In this document: in pieces, positions 1-5,580 of the stretch | Layout: every line of letters starts with the position of its first letter | Numbering within the stretch: position 1 is the stretch's first letter | Origin: Chloroflexota bacterium | GTDB taxonomy: Bacteria > Chloroflexota > UBA6077 | Assembly (NCBI GenBank): GCA_021788565.1 | Contig: JAJYKO010000436.1 | Span: forward strand, 1 to 5,686 | Reading direction: 5' to 3' | DNA length: 5,686 nt | Notes under the pieces: generated by a model | What the model was told of the DNA's origin: nothing | The model's database searches: none | The model's input: the letters and a program-made list of their open reading frames with translations, nothing else | Made by a program: the position numbers and the translations under genes

Positions 1-709
1 AGTCCTCGCCAAGACAGGGGCTGGGCAAACCCGCTTTCTGGACTCCCAGGGCGGTCATCCTCAGCAGGTCCTCCGGTATCAGGCGGCAGAGGGTGGACAG
101 TTCCACGATGGAGCGATCCGCGATGATGGGGTCAACTTTCAACTCCTGGGCTATGACCTGCACCCTCTCAGGCTCGATTACGACAAGCCCACCCAGCTGC
201 TGCATGCCTCGAAAGACTCCCTCCGCGGTGCAATCCGAGGGAAACAGTCTGTTCAGGTAGGGGAAGAGTTCGCAGAACCGACGGTACATGTGCTGAAAAA
301 TGACCACCGCCTCGTCCCGCGAGACTTCTGCCGGTTCATTGCCACACCCCAGCACGAGCAGCCCTGCCTCCTGAGCGTCAGGAGGCTCGTCGTCAGCGCT
401 GTACCCGATTCGGTTTCCGCGCAACTCGTGCTGGACTCCTCCGACGAAGGATCCTTCTTCTATCTTGCGGGCGAGGCGCCTCTCTCCATCCCAGCTGAGT
501 AGCGGCACGACTCCAATCTCGCGTAGATACATTCGGACTGGATCCTCGAGACCCTCGTGGTCATCAATCTGGACCGCGGTATCGGATGCCTCGTTTTTCT
601 CGGCATCGATCAGCCACGAGGGAGAAGGCTCTTCGCCATCCAGCTCCAGCTGATCTACCGTGAATACCCTCACTCCCACGGTACCCAGAGCCACCGGGTT
701 GTCTATCAT
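1..709 (-). CDS. Sigma-70 family RNA polymerase sigma factor (RpoD/SigA-like), N-terminal part, runs off left edge
   Basis: Directs RNA polymerase to promoters. The minus-strand frame is open from 739 to the window edge. The ATG at 709 is preferred because AGAGGA lies 8 nt upstream; an in-frame ATG at 739 has no clear ribosome site. The visible 236 residues contain a clear region 1.2 at about residues 53-86, with DPVRMYLREIG followed by RRLARKIEEG, the hallmark of group 1/2 sigma factors. No region 1.1 is present; residues 1-50 are acidic and unrecognised. Residues 87-236 match no conserved sigma region I know and sit where the non-conserved region between 1.2 and 2.1 belongs; this is a long helical-looking insert. 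Regions 2, 3 and 4 (core binding, -10 and -35 recognition) would lie off the left edge, so primary versus alternative role cannot be settled. The family call is firm; the exact subgroup is inference. Confidence 0.88.
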   Translation of the reverse strand, partial: MIDNPVALGTVGVRVFTVDQLELDGEEPSPSWLIDAEKNEASDTAVQIDDHEGLEDPVRMYLREIGVVPLLSWDGERRLARKIEEGSFVGGVQHELRGNRIGYSADDEPPDAQEAGLLVLGCGNEPAEVSRDEAVVIFQHMYRRFCELFPYLNRLFPSDCTAEGVFRGMQQLGGLVVIEPERVQVIAQELKVDPIIADRSIVELSTLCRLIPEDLLRMTALGVQKAGLPSPCLGED

Positions 710-860
710 CTCGATATTCCTCTTCGGATAGGAAACCATTTGAACGAGTTACGCTGGCCACTGGCCATGGAGTGCGCGGTGCTATGGAGCCGCCGACGGA
801 GTAAGAGCCCTTTCAACATGAGTCCGGCACCAGCTTTGGCATGGGCTCTGAGAACGAAGA

Positions 861-884
861 GGGGGTGGCGAAATGGCCACCCCC
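861..884 (-). terminator. Hairpin terminator after the zinc-ribbon gene
   Basis: A perfect 9-bp GC-rich stem (GGGGGTGGC at 861-869 with GCCACCCCC at 876-884) closes a 6-nt loop, 39 nt past the minus-strand stop at 924. Read on the minus strand the hairpin is followed by TCTTCGTTCT, a weak but T-rich tail. On the plus strand there is no T tract, so it serves the minus-strand gene. It separates that gene from the sigma factor gene starting at 709. Confidence 0.65.
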
Positions 885-923
885 CAGATTGGGCATCTCG
901 ACGAAAGGCGATGGTTGGGTCGT

Positions 924-1304
924 TTAGTACCGACCGCGACCACCTCCGCCACGACGGCTCGAATACCCGCCGCCAGAGGATCTCTGGGCAGCATAGCAGT
1001 CCGAGCAGTAGACGGGCTTGTCTCCGCTGGGCTGGAATGGCACCTGCGTGTCCTTGCCACACTGCGCGCACACAGCCGGGAACATCTCTCGCGCTCGGCG
1101 CTCGTACCCACCAGAAGAATAGCCGCCACCTGAGGAATACCCACTGCCGCCACGGCTTGCCTTGTTGGCCGCCCTGCATTCAGGGCACCTGGTCGGCTCA
1201 TTGGTGAAGCCCTTCTGTGCGAAGAACTCCTGCTCTCCCACGGTGAAAACGAACTCTCGGTTACAGTCACGGCAGGTAAGGGTCTTGTCTTGCATATCGA
1301 TCAC
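924..1304 (-). CDS. Zinc-ribbon protein with two CxxC pairs of knuckles and a Gly/Arg/Tyr-rich tail
   Basis: Small (126 aa) probable nucleic-acid-binding protein; the exact role of the family is not known. Numbering from the GTG at 1304, the first zinc ribbon uses C11, C14, C40 and C43 around a core with DKTLTCRDC and EFVFTVGEQEF, a signature of the 'probable zinc-ribbon' family. The second uses C79, C82, C100 and C103, with exactly 17 residues between the CxxC pairs and the typical CSDC ending. The linker (about 50-66) is GYSSGG-type low complexity and the C-terminus is SSRRGGGGRGRY, similar to RGG tails of RNA-binding proteins. GTG 1304 is chosen because GGGAG (1314-1310) lies 5 nt upstream; the ATG at 1295, which gives a more usual family N-terminus, is a near-equal alternative. 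TTG at 1316 has no ribosome site. It likely has its own promoter at 1433-1461 and terminator at 861-884. Confidence 0.87.
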   Translation of the reverse strand: MIDMQDKTLTCRDCNREFVFTVGEQEFFAQKGFTNEPTRCPECRAANKASRGGSGYSSGGGYSSGGYERRAREMFPAVCAQCGKDTQVPFQPSGDKPVYCSDCYAAQRSSGGGYSSRRGGGGRGRY

Positions 1305-1394
1305 GCTGACTCCCAATTTGGGTTATTACTTGGAACGGTCCGTCAGCGCGATTGAGTCTGGGGGAGAGGTCCAAAGGATGGGACCACTAGCCCT

Positions 1395-1408
1395 CTCGCC
1401 GAGGCGAG
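1395..1408. repeat. Short inverted repeat in the zinc-ribbon gene leader
   Basis: CTCGCC (1395-1400) and GGCGAG (1403-1408) form a perfect 6-bp palindrome arm pair, or a 5-bp stem with a 4-nt loop. It lies just downstream of the predicted transcription start from the promoter at 1433-1461, so it would sit near the 5' end of a roughly 120-nt leader. It could stabilise the message or be an operator. Function is not shown. Confidence 0.35.
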
Positions 1409-1432
1409 CTGAAGAAACATACCAGCAGACGA

Positions 1433-1461
1433 AGTATACACCTTATCGGAGGACAGCACAA
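1433..1461 (-). promoter_or_regulatory. Putative sigma-70 promoter for the zinc-ribbon gene
   Basis: Reading the minus strand, a -35-like TTGTGC (1461-1456) is followed after exactly 17 nt by TATACT (1438-1433), five of six bases of the consensus -10. Transcription would start near 1426 and leave a leader of about 120 nt before the start codon at 1304. The -35 matches only three of six bases. The left end of the IS is only 19 bp upstream of this -35 box, so the insertion spared the promoter but could affect upstream control. Confidence 0.45.
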
Positions 1462-1470
1462 ACAATGCGG

Positions 1471-1480
1471 CCAGGGGATC
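1471..1480. repeat. Possible left target-site duplication of the IS (imperfect)
   Basis: The ten bases before the left IS end, CCAGGGGATC, match the ten bases after the right end (2712-2721, CCATGGAATG) at 7 of 10 positions. ISAs1-family elements make 8-10 bp duplications, so this fits a decayed copy, but the match may be chance. Confidence 0.35.
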
Positions 1481-1494
1481 CAGGGTCTTTTAGT
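1481..1494 (+). repeat. IS left terminal inverted repeat
   Basis: CAGGGTCTTTTAGT. It matches the complement of 2698-2711 with one mismatch (T versus C at position 9). It sits 18 bp beyond the transposase stop codon at 1513-1515, so it is the end downstream of the transposase gene. Confidence 0.85.
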
Positions 1495-1512
1495 GGCACG
1501 TGTAGCGCAGCC

Positions 1513-2617
1513 CTAGCAGTGCCAGGGCCTCCTCTGGGTGTGGCTGTTCCTGCGAAGTGCCGCCGCGATGTTGGCCGCCCCTGCCATACGAAGCAGCCCG
1601 ATGGTGGCGTTTCGCATGGCTGCCATCACCTGGGGCGCCGACCCCGTTCGCACCTGGCTTCCATCTTCGCCTAAGGTGACGTCTCGGACGTAGTGGAGCC
1701 GGTTCTCGATCCCCCAGTGGCCCCGGTTCAACTCCAGGAGTCGCCTCGGTTCTGCTTCGTGTGGCCAGAGGCTACTGACGGCATATGCCACCTCCACCTT
1801 CGTCTGCCCATTGCGCGTCACTTCCCGCTGGATCCGACACACCTGGGCCAGATGCGGCCAATCGCTGTACTCGTTCAGGGCAGAGGAGGCTTGGAGCTTC
1901 CTCACCTCCAGCCGGTCCCCGTGGCGGTTCTTCTGTACCACTTCCGTTGGCCTCGTCGGCGGATCGGCAAACAGCGTGGTGATGTCGTCCAGGAGGGTCG
2001 GCTGGTTCTCCTTCACTACGAAGAGATATTCCCCTCCGGCCTCCACGATCTGCCGGCACAGCTCCCTTTGGGTATACAGGGCATCCCCCGTCACCACCAG
2101 CCCTGCCAGGTCCAGCCCCCCAAGCAGCTCGGGCGCCACGGTGAGCTCAGCCTCCTTCTCCCTGACCCCCCTTTTCCGCCAGAACACGGCTCGCTTTGTG
2201 GGCATAAGCTGCTACGAGGTGCACCCCAGGCAGTTCCTCCCCATGGATGCCCCGCAGAGCCTTCCCGTCGATGGCTATCCCTTCCCCAGGGGCCAGCCCC
2301 TGCTGGGCGAAGTACTTGCCCAGCTCCTCCTCCTGCCTGTCCCGATCCAGTCGCTTAAAGAGGAGGTGCAGGGTCGCCACGCAGGGAGTAGTCTCCTTAA
2401 ACCCCAGCGCCGCCCTCATCTCCGGACCGTGGTCCCGTCCCCACTGGGCGATGGCGTACAGGCTCCTTGCCCCGCACAGCATCGCGCACACCGCCAGGGC
2501 CAGGATCGCCCCTATCCTGTACCGAGTCCCATGAGGGTCTCTCGGATCGGGCACCTCTGCCGGCGTCCGTAGCCTGACCGCCTTCCCAGCCTCCTCCATC
2601 GTGAGCACGCCTTCCAT
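1513..2617 (-). pseudogene. ISAs1-family DDE transposase, single-base frameshift
   Basis: Catalyses transposition of the surrounding IS. ATG 2617 is chosen because AGGGAGG (2630-2624) lies 6 nt upstream; further in-frame ATGs at 2635 and 2638 lack such a site. The first frame runs to a stop at 2147-2149 and the second continues from about 2170 to 1513. Removing one base from the G6 run at 2171-2166 (minus strand AAAAGGGGGG) restores a 367-aa protein, normal for the family. On that restored numbering the N-terminal ISAs1 domain has DPRDPHGTRY (24-33) and LALAV..ML.GARSL; the catalytic residues are D117 in AIDGKALRG, D178 in [11 protein letters not shown] and E304 in [21 protein letters not shown]. 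All family landmarks are therefore intact apart from the one-base insertion. The lesion is either recent inactivation or a homopolymer error in sequence or assembly. A programmed shift is less likely (see findings). Confidence 0.9.
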
Positions 2618-2697
2618 CCCAATCCTCCCTCTCATCATCTATTGTCTGACGTGCTCTGCTGCCACTTACATGCCACGATTATCACCTACATTCCGGA

Positions 2698-2711
2698 ACT
2701 AAGAGACCCTG
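2698..2711 (-). repeat. IS right terminal inverted repeat
   Basis: On the minus strand this reads CAGGGTCTCTTAGT, 13 of 14 identical to the left end at 1481. It is the end upstream of the transposase start, 80 bp from the ATG at 2617. Confidence 0.85.
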
Positions 2712-2721
2712 CCATGGAATG
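2712..2721. repeat. Possible right target-site duplication of the IS (imperfect)
   Basis: CCATGGAATG, 7 of 10 identical to 1471-1480. It contains the ATG (2714) of the neighbouring helix-turn-helix ORF, so if this is a true duplication the IS landed exactly at that gene's start. Confidence 0.35.
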
Positions 2722-2920
2722 CCTCGGGGAAATCGAGGACGAGCTTGACGGTCACGCCGGCGTCAGCAAGCTCAGGGTCTTTGCAGGGCTCACCAGTGTC
2801 GGCATGGGGGTGACCCAAGCGAGCAGGCAGCTCGGGATAACCCCTGAGTACGCGAGCAGGGCTCTAAAGCGAAGGCTGGTGGAGCTCTTGGCGGAGAAGT
2901 TGGCGACCAGGCTGCGCTGA
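2714..2920 (+). CDS. Small helix-turn-helix protein, possibly 5'-truncated or separated from its promoter by the IS
   Basis: The 68-aa product has an acidic N-terminus (MECLGEIEDELDGH) followed by a mostly helical body. Residues 32-53, GVTQASRQLGITPEYASRALKR, have the spacing of a helix-turn-helix: a first helix with QASRQLG, a turn at GIT, and a recognition helix PEYASRALKR. The last third (LVELLAEKLATRLR) is an amphipathic helix that could support dimerisation. This resembles regulator or sigma region 4-like DNA-binding modules, but I do not recognise a named family. The frame stays open leftward into the IS as far as a TTG at 2642, but that part is IS sequence. The ATG at 2714 has no ribosome site, and the flank left of the IS has no coding sequence continuing in the same frame. 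It may be a genuine small gene whose leader was displaced by the IS, or a remnant. Confidence 0.5.
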   Translation: MECLGEIEDELDGHAGVSKLRVFAGLTSVGMGVTQASRQLGITPEYASRALKRRLVELLAEKLATRLR

Positions 2921-3027
2921 CGGGAAAGGGCATTACTCCAAGAGCCACGGTATTTGCCACTCGGATATCCATGATGTTTCCTACTATGGGGTATCCCGCA
3001 GACCTGCCGATCTCACTCGGGAGCTAG

Positions 3028-3179
3028 GTGCGGCGACGCGAAGTGTCGGCAATACGACAGCCCGAAGCCCGGTGAGGTCGTATATTCGACATGTGAGATA
3101 GCAGCCCAGTTCGGCACCTCGTCAGGTGTGAGTGCAACTCCCCAGCGCGTGAACTGGTGGGCCTGTCCGAAGCGGAGCC
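3028..3179 (+). ncRNA. Structured RNA, probably 5' (domain I) remnant of a group II intron
   Basis: The segment begins GUGCG, the usual 5' end of bacterial group II introns, and is packed with complementary segments. GTCG 3045-3048 pairs with CGAC 3055-3058, and GTCG 3077-3080 with CGAC 3087-3090. A 7-bp stem, CCAGTTC 3106-3112 with GAACTGG 3151-3157, encloses two hairpins: CACCT 3115-3119 with AGGTG 3124-3128, and GAGT 3130-3133 with ACTC 3137-3140. A final hairpin pairs GGC 3160-3162 plus TCCG 3166-3169 with CGGA 3173-3176 plus GCC 3177-3179. This layout resembles intron domain I. No reverse transcriptase ORF, domain V or 3' end follows, because the oxidoreductase gene starts at 3208. An alternative is an undescribed cis-acting leader RNA of that gene. 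The pairing is seen directly; the intron assignment is inference. Confidence 0.42.
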
Positions 3180-3207
3180 AAGATTATCTATCGGGGGTAT
3201 GGTGCGA

Positions 3208-4209
3208 ATGTACGGAGTAGGCGTGATAGGAGCCGGGGTTGTAGGAGAGTCGCACGCGAGGGCGATTCATGCGGTAGACGGGCTGCAACTCGTGGCAGCG
3301 TCGCGTACTGACGCGGGTGCGCTCGACGCATTTGTCGGTCGTCACGGTGGTGTGGGTTATACCGACTATCGAGAGCTTCTGGAGCGGAGAGATATCGACT
3401 GCGTGTGCATAGCATTGCCGCACTATCTTCACAGGGAGGCTGTCGAACTCGCCGCGCAGGCCGGCAAACACATCCTTCTAGAGAAGCCCTTGGGGCCGAC
3501 TATCGAAGAGTGCGACCAAATACTGGACTCGGTGAAGACACATGGAGTAAAGATGATGCTGGGCCACACTACTCGCTTCGCTCCCGCCGTTCGTCGGGCG
3601 AAAGAGTTGCTGTCGGAGGGCCAGGTGGGAGAAGTGATCTCCAGCTGGGGCGCTGCCGCGAAGAAGTGGGAATCGGCGCGGCGCCGCGAGTGGCACAGGG
3701 ACAGGCTCCTCGGAGGAGGCATGTGGCTCACCAACGGCGTTCACCTCATCGACCGGATGATGTGGCTGATAGACAGGCCTGTGGAATCCGTCAAAGGCGT
3801 TGTCGCTTGCCGAATGCATGACCAGAAGGCCGACGACACGGCTGCAGTATTTCTCACCTTCCAAGGAGGGGTGACTTCGGCTCTGTTTGCCCATGGATAC
3901 CGCGAAGGTGCTCCCGAGCAAATCACTGAGTTGTTCTGTTCCGATGGGTGCCTGCGCATCGATCTGGCGAGCGGTCTTCATGTCGGACACCGAGACGCAT
4001 GGGAGCTTGTCCCGGGTACCGAGAGCCCGTGGGCACCTCCCGCAATGGAAGCGCAGTGGGAGGCATTCAGACGCTACTTGGACGATGAAATCCCGAATCC
4101 CGTGAGCAGCGAGTTCGCTAGGGGCGTGATGGCGTCAATGTTCGCGGCCGAACGGTCCAGCGCTTCAGGGAGAGAAGTGACCCTTTCGCCGCCAGTGATT
4201 GCCGGTTGA
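3208..4209 (+). CDS. Gfo/Idh/MocA family NAD(P)-dependent oxidoreductase
   Basis: A soluble dehydrogenase of the glucose-fructose oxidoreductase / inositol dehydrogenase family; the substrate, often a sugar, inositol or derivative, cannot be told from sequence. The 333-aa length is typical. The Rossmann fold starts at once with VGVIGAGVVGESHARAI, the GxGxxG dinucleotide motif at residues 8-13. EKP at 92-94 supplies the usual catalytic-site lysine. The C-terminal substrate domain has GGGMWLTNGVHLIDRMMWL (169-187); its H179 and D182 match the family's GxHxxD, but the Asp normally found four residues before that His is Thr175. ATG 3208 is chosen because GGGGG (3193-3197) lies 10 nt upstream and it gives the usual N-terminus; ATG 3199 is possible, with poor spacing. 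GTG 3157 falls inside the structured RNA and is unlikely. No co-directional partner is close enough to indicate a pathway. Confidence 0.9.
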   Translation: MYGVGVIGAGVVGESHARAIHAVDGLQLVAASRTDAGALDAFVGRHGGVGYTDYRELLERRDIDCVCIALPHYLHREAVELAAQAGKHILLEKPLGPTIEECDQILDSVKTHGVKMMLGHTTRFAPAVRRAKELLSEGQVGEVISSWGAAAKKWESARRREWHRDRLLGGGMWLTNGVHLIDRMMWLIDRPVESVKGVVACRMHDQKADDTAAVFLTFQGGVTSALFAHGYREGAPEQITELFCSDGCLRIDLASGLHVGHRDAWELVPGTESPWAPPAMEAQWEAFRRYLDDEIPNPVSSEFARGVMASMFAAERSSASGREVTLSPPVIAG

Positions 4210-4234
4210 GTGACACCATAATCACAACTCCCTC

Positions 4235-4287
4235 GAGCACCGGCGCGGCACTTGGCGAATCGGATCAGCCTGCGTGGCACGGTGCTC
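4235..4287. repeat. Inverted repeat downstream of the oxidoreductase gene
   Basis: GAGCACCG (4235-4242) is exactly complementary to CGGTGCTC (4280-4287) across 37 nt. It begins 25 nt past the oxidoreductase stop. No T-run follows, so it is not a typical intrinsic terminator; it could be a transcript-end stabilising hairpin, part of the leader of the next gene, or chance. The rest of the 259-bp gap (4210-4468) shows no convincing promoter, RNA gene or ORF. Confidence 0.35.
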
Positions 4288-4468
4288 CGGACTTGCGCCG
4301 AAAGTGGCATACCGGTAGACCCTATGGACCGCTATGACCAAGTCTCGCTTAGCTGTTGACGGCGGTAGGCTCGCGCGCGGCCCCGACCGGAACAAAGCAT
4401 GGTACTTAGCGCAACCATCCCATCGCCGCCTGTAGCGCGAGCTCTTGCAGGCTCAAGAAGGGACCATC

Positions 4469-5580
4469 ATGTCTGGAACTGCCGTCGGAGCGCCCGTTCA
4501 TAGCAGGATGTTCGCGTCGCTGCGCCACATGAACTACCGCTTGATGTGGATGGGCAACCTGGTCTCTCAATCCGGCGATTGGATGGACCAGCTAGCCTTC
4601 AATTGGCTTGTCCTTCAGCTTACAGGCTTGCCCTTGGATCTCGGGCTGGTCAACTTCTTTCGTGCCGTGCCGATCCTGCTTTTTACCTTGATCGGCGGTG
4701 CAGCTGCCGACCGGTTCGAGCGGCGCCGGCTGATGATGGCTACCCAGACCTTCGCTATGCTTCTCGCCTTCCTGCTCGCCATACTCGTCTCCACTGACGG
4801 CATAAACATATGGCTGATCTTCGCGATAGCAGCGCTGCGGGGCACAATGACGTCGTTCAACATGCCAGCCCGCCAATCGTTGACCTCGGATCTCGTCCCA
4901 CGGGAGGATTTGGCCAACGCCATTGCCCTCAATTCGGCAACGATGAACTTCACCATGATAGTCGGCCCATCCATGTCAGGGCTGCTGATCGTGGGCATCG
5001 GCGTCGCAGGTTGTTTCTACCTGAACGGGCCGAGCTTTCTTGCCGTTCTGTGGACACTCAATGCGATGACTTTCCCAAAAAAGAGGCCCCGTTCTCCCAC
5101 TGCCAGTGTCCGCCGAAGCCTCGCCGAAGCCTTCGCCTACATACGGAGCGACCGAACGATCTTCCTCCTGGTCATGATAGCGACGGTACCGATGTTCTTC
5201 GGGCAACCGTACATGACAATGCTGGCTGCCTTTGCCTACGACGTATTATCGGTCGGGCCGACGGGTCTGGGTATCCTCACCTCGGTGACGGGTCTGGGAG
5301 CAGTTGTCGGTGGACTCGCTCTTGCCTCGCTGGGCAAGTCGGCCCCCCGAGGACGGATCATGCTGGTGGGGATGGCACTGTTCGGGCTGCTATTGACACT
5401 ATTCTGCTACAGCTCGTGGATGCCCCTGTCGGTCTTGCCCTCTTCGGCGCCGGCGCGATGAACATAAGCTACAGCACCTCGAACAACACGCTCCTCCAAC
5501 TGCGCGTAGCCGACGAATACCGGGGCCGCGTGCTCAGCACAATGTACCTCACACGCACGCCGCCCGTCCCGGCACGGTAA
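4469..5580 (+). pseudogene. MFS exporter (EntS/DHA3-like, MFS_3), frameshifted and C-terminally incomplete
   Basis: Inner-membrane proton-driven efflux carrier by family; substrate unknown. ATG 4469 is preferred over TTG 4445 because AAGGGA (4458-4463) precedes it at good spacing. The first frame gives 330 aa ending at a TGA at 5459-5461. MNYRLMWMGNLVSQSGDWMDQLAFNW (21-46) is the typical N-terminus and first helix of this exporter group. The MFS loop 2-3 motif is at 76-90 (GGAAADRFERRRLMM), and MPARQSLTSDLVPREDLANAIALNS plus GPSMSGLL (about 132-173) are hallmark segments. After SWMPLSV (residues 316-322) the frame becomes nonsense (LPSSAPAR), while the -1 frame continues with LALFGAGAMNISYSTSNNTLLQLRVADEYRGRVLSTMYLTR, clearly the same protein. 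One missing base near 5430-5434 explains this. The second frame stops at 5580, short of the final helices of a roughly 400-430 aa protein. A second slip near 5568 is likely. Treat as a pseudogene unless the sequence is wrong. Confidence 0.85.

Larger units (their letters stand above)
1481..2711 (-). mobile_element. ISAs1-family insertion sequence, 1231 bp, full length with both ends
   Basis: The element is bounded by 14-bp terminal inverted repeats, CAGGGTCTTTTAGT at the left and CAGGGTCTCTTAGT (complement) at the right, matching at 13 of 14 positions. CAGGG-type ends and a length near 1.2 kb fit the ISAs1 family. It encodes one DDE transposase on the minus strand that fills almost the whole element. 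The two ends also carry similar subterminal segments (1493-1511 and 2658-2676 in inverted orientation, 13 of 19 identical), which may be transposase contacts. An imperfect 10-bp flanking duplication is possible. The transposase reading frame is broken by one extra base, so this copy is probably not self-mobile unless the break is a sequencing error; intact relatives could still move it through its ends. Confidence 0.9.

Noticed and set aside
770..815. Minus-strand TTGAAA as a -35 box for the sigma factor gene
   Set aside because: The nearest -10-like hexamer (CATAGC) is 23-24 nt away and matches the consensus poorly.
557..1207. Long plus-strand open frame of 216 codons opposite the sigma factor and zinc-ribbon genes
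   Set aside because: The minus-strand frames show clear conserved motifs (sigma region 1.2; eight zinc-binding Cys). The plus frame has no recognisable domain and an odd composition, so it is an antisense shadow.
2166..2175. Programmed -1 frameshift at A AAG GGG in the transposase gene
   Set aside because: The heptamer is in the right phase, but the downstream transposase frame is +1 relative to the upstream frame, so a -1 slip would not join them.
1693..2572. Long plus-strand open frames across the IS
   Set aside because: They are antisense to the DDE transposase, show no domain, and reflect the GC-rich codon pattern of the other strand.
3157..3207. GTG at 3157 as the start of the oxidoreductase
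   Set aside because: It lies inside the last stems of the structured RNA, has no ribosome site, and would add residues before the usual Rossmann N-terminus that match nothing in the family.
4354..4359. TTGACG as a -35 box for the MFS gene
   Set aside because: The bases 16-19 nt downstream are GC-only, with no -10-like hexamer.
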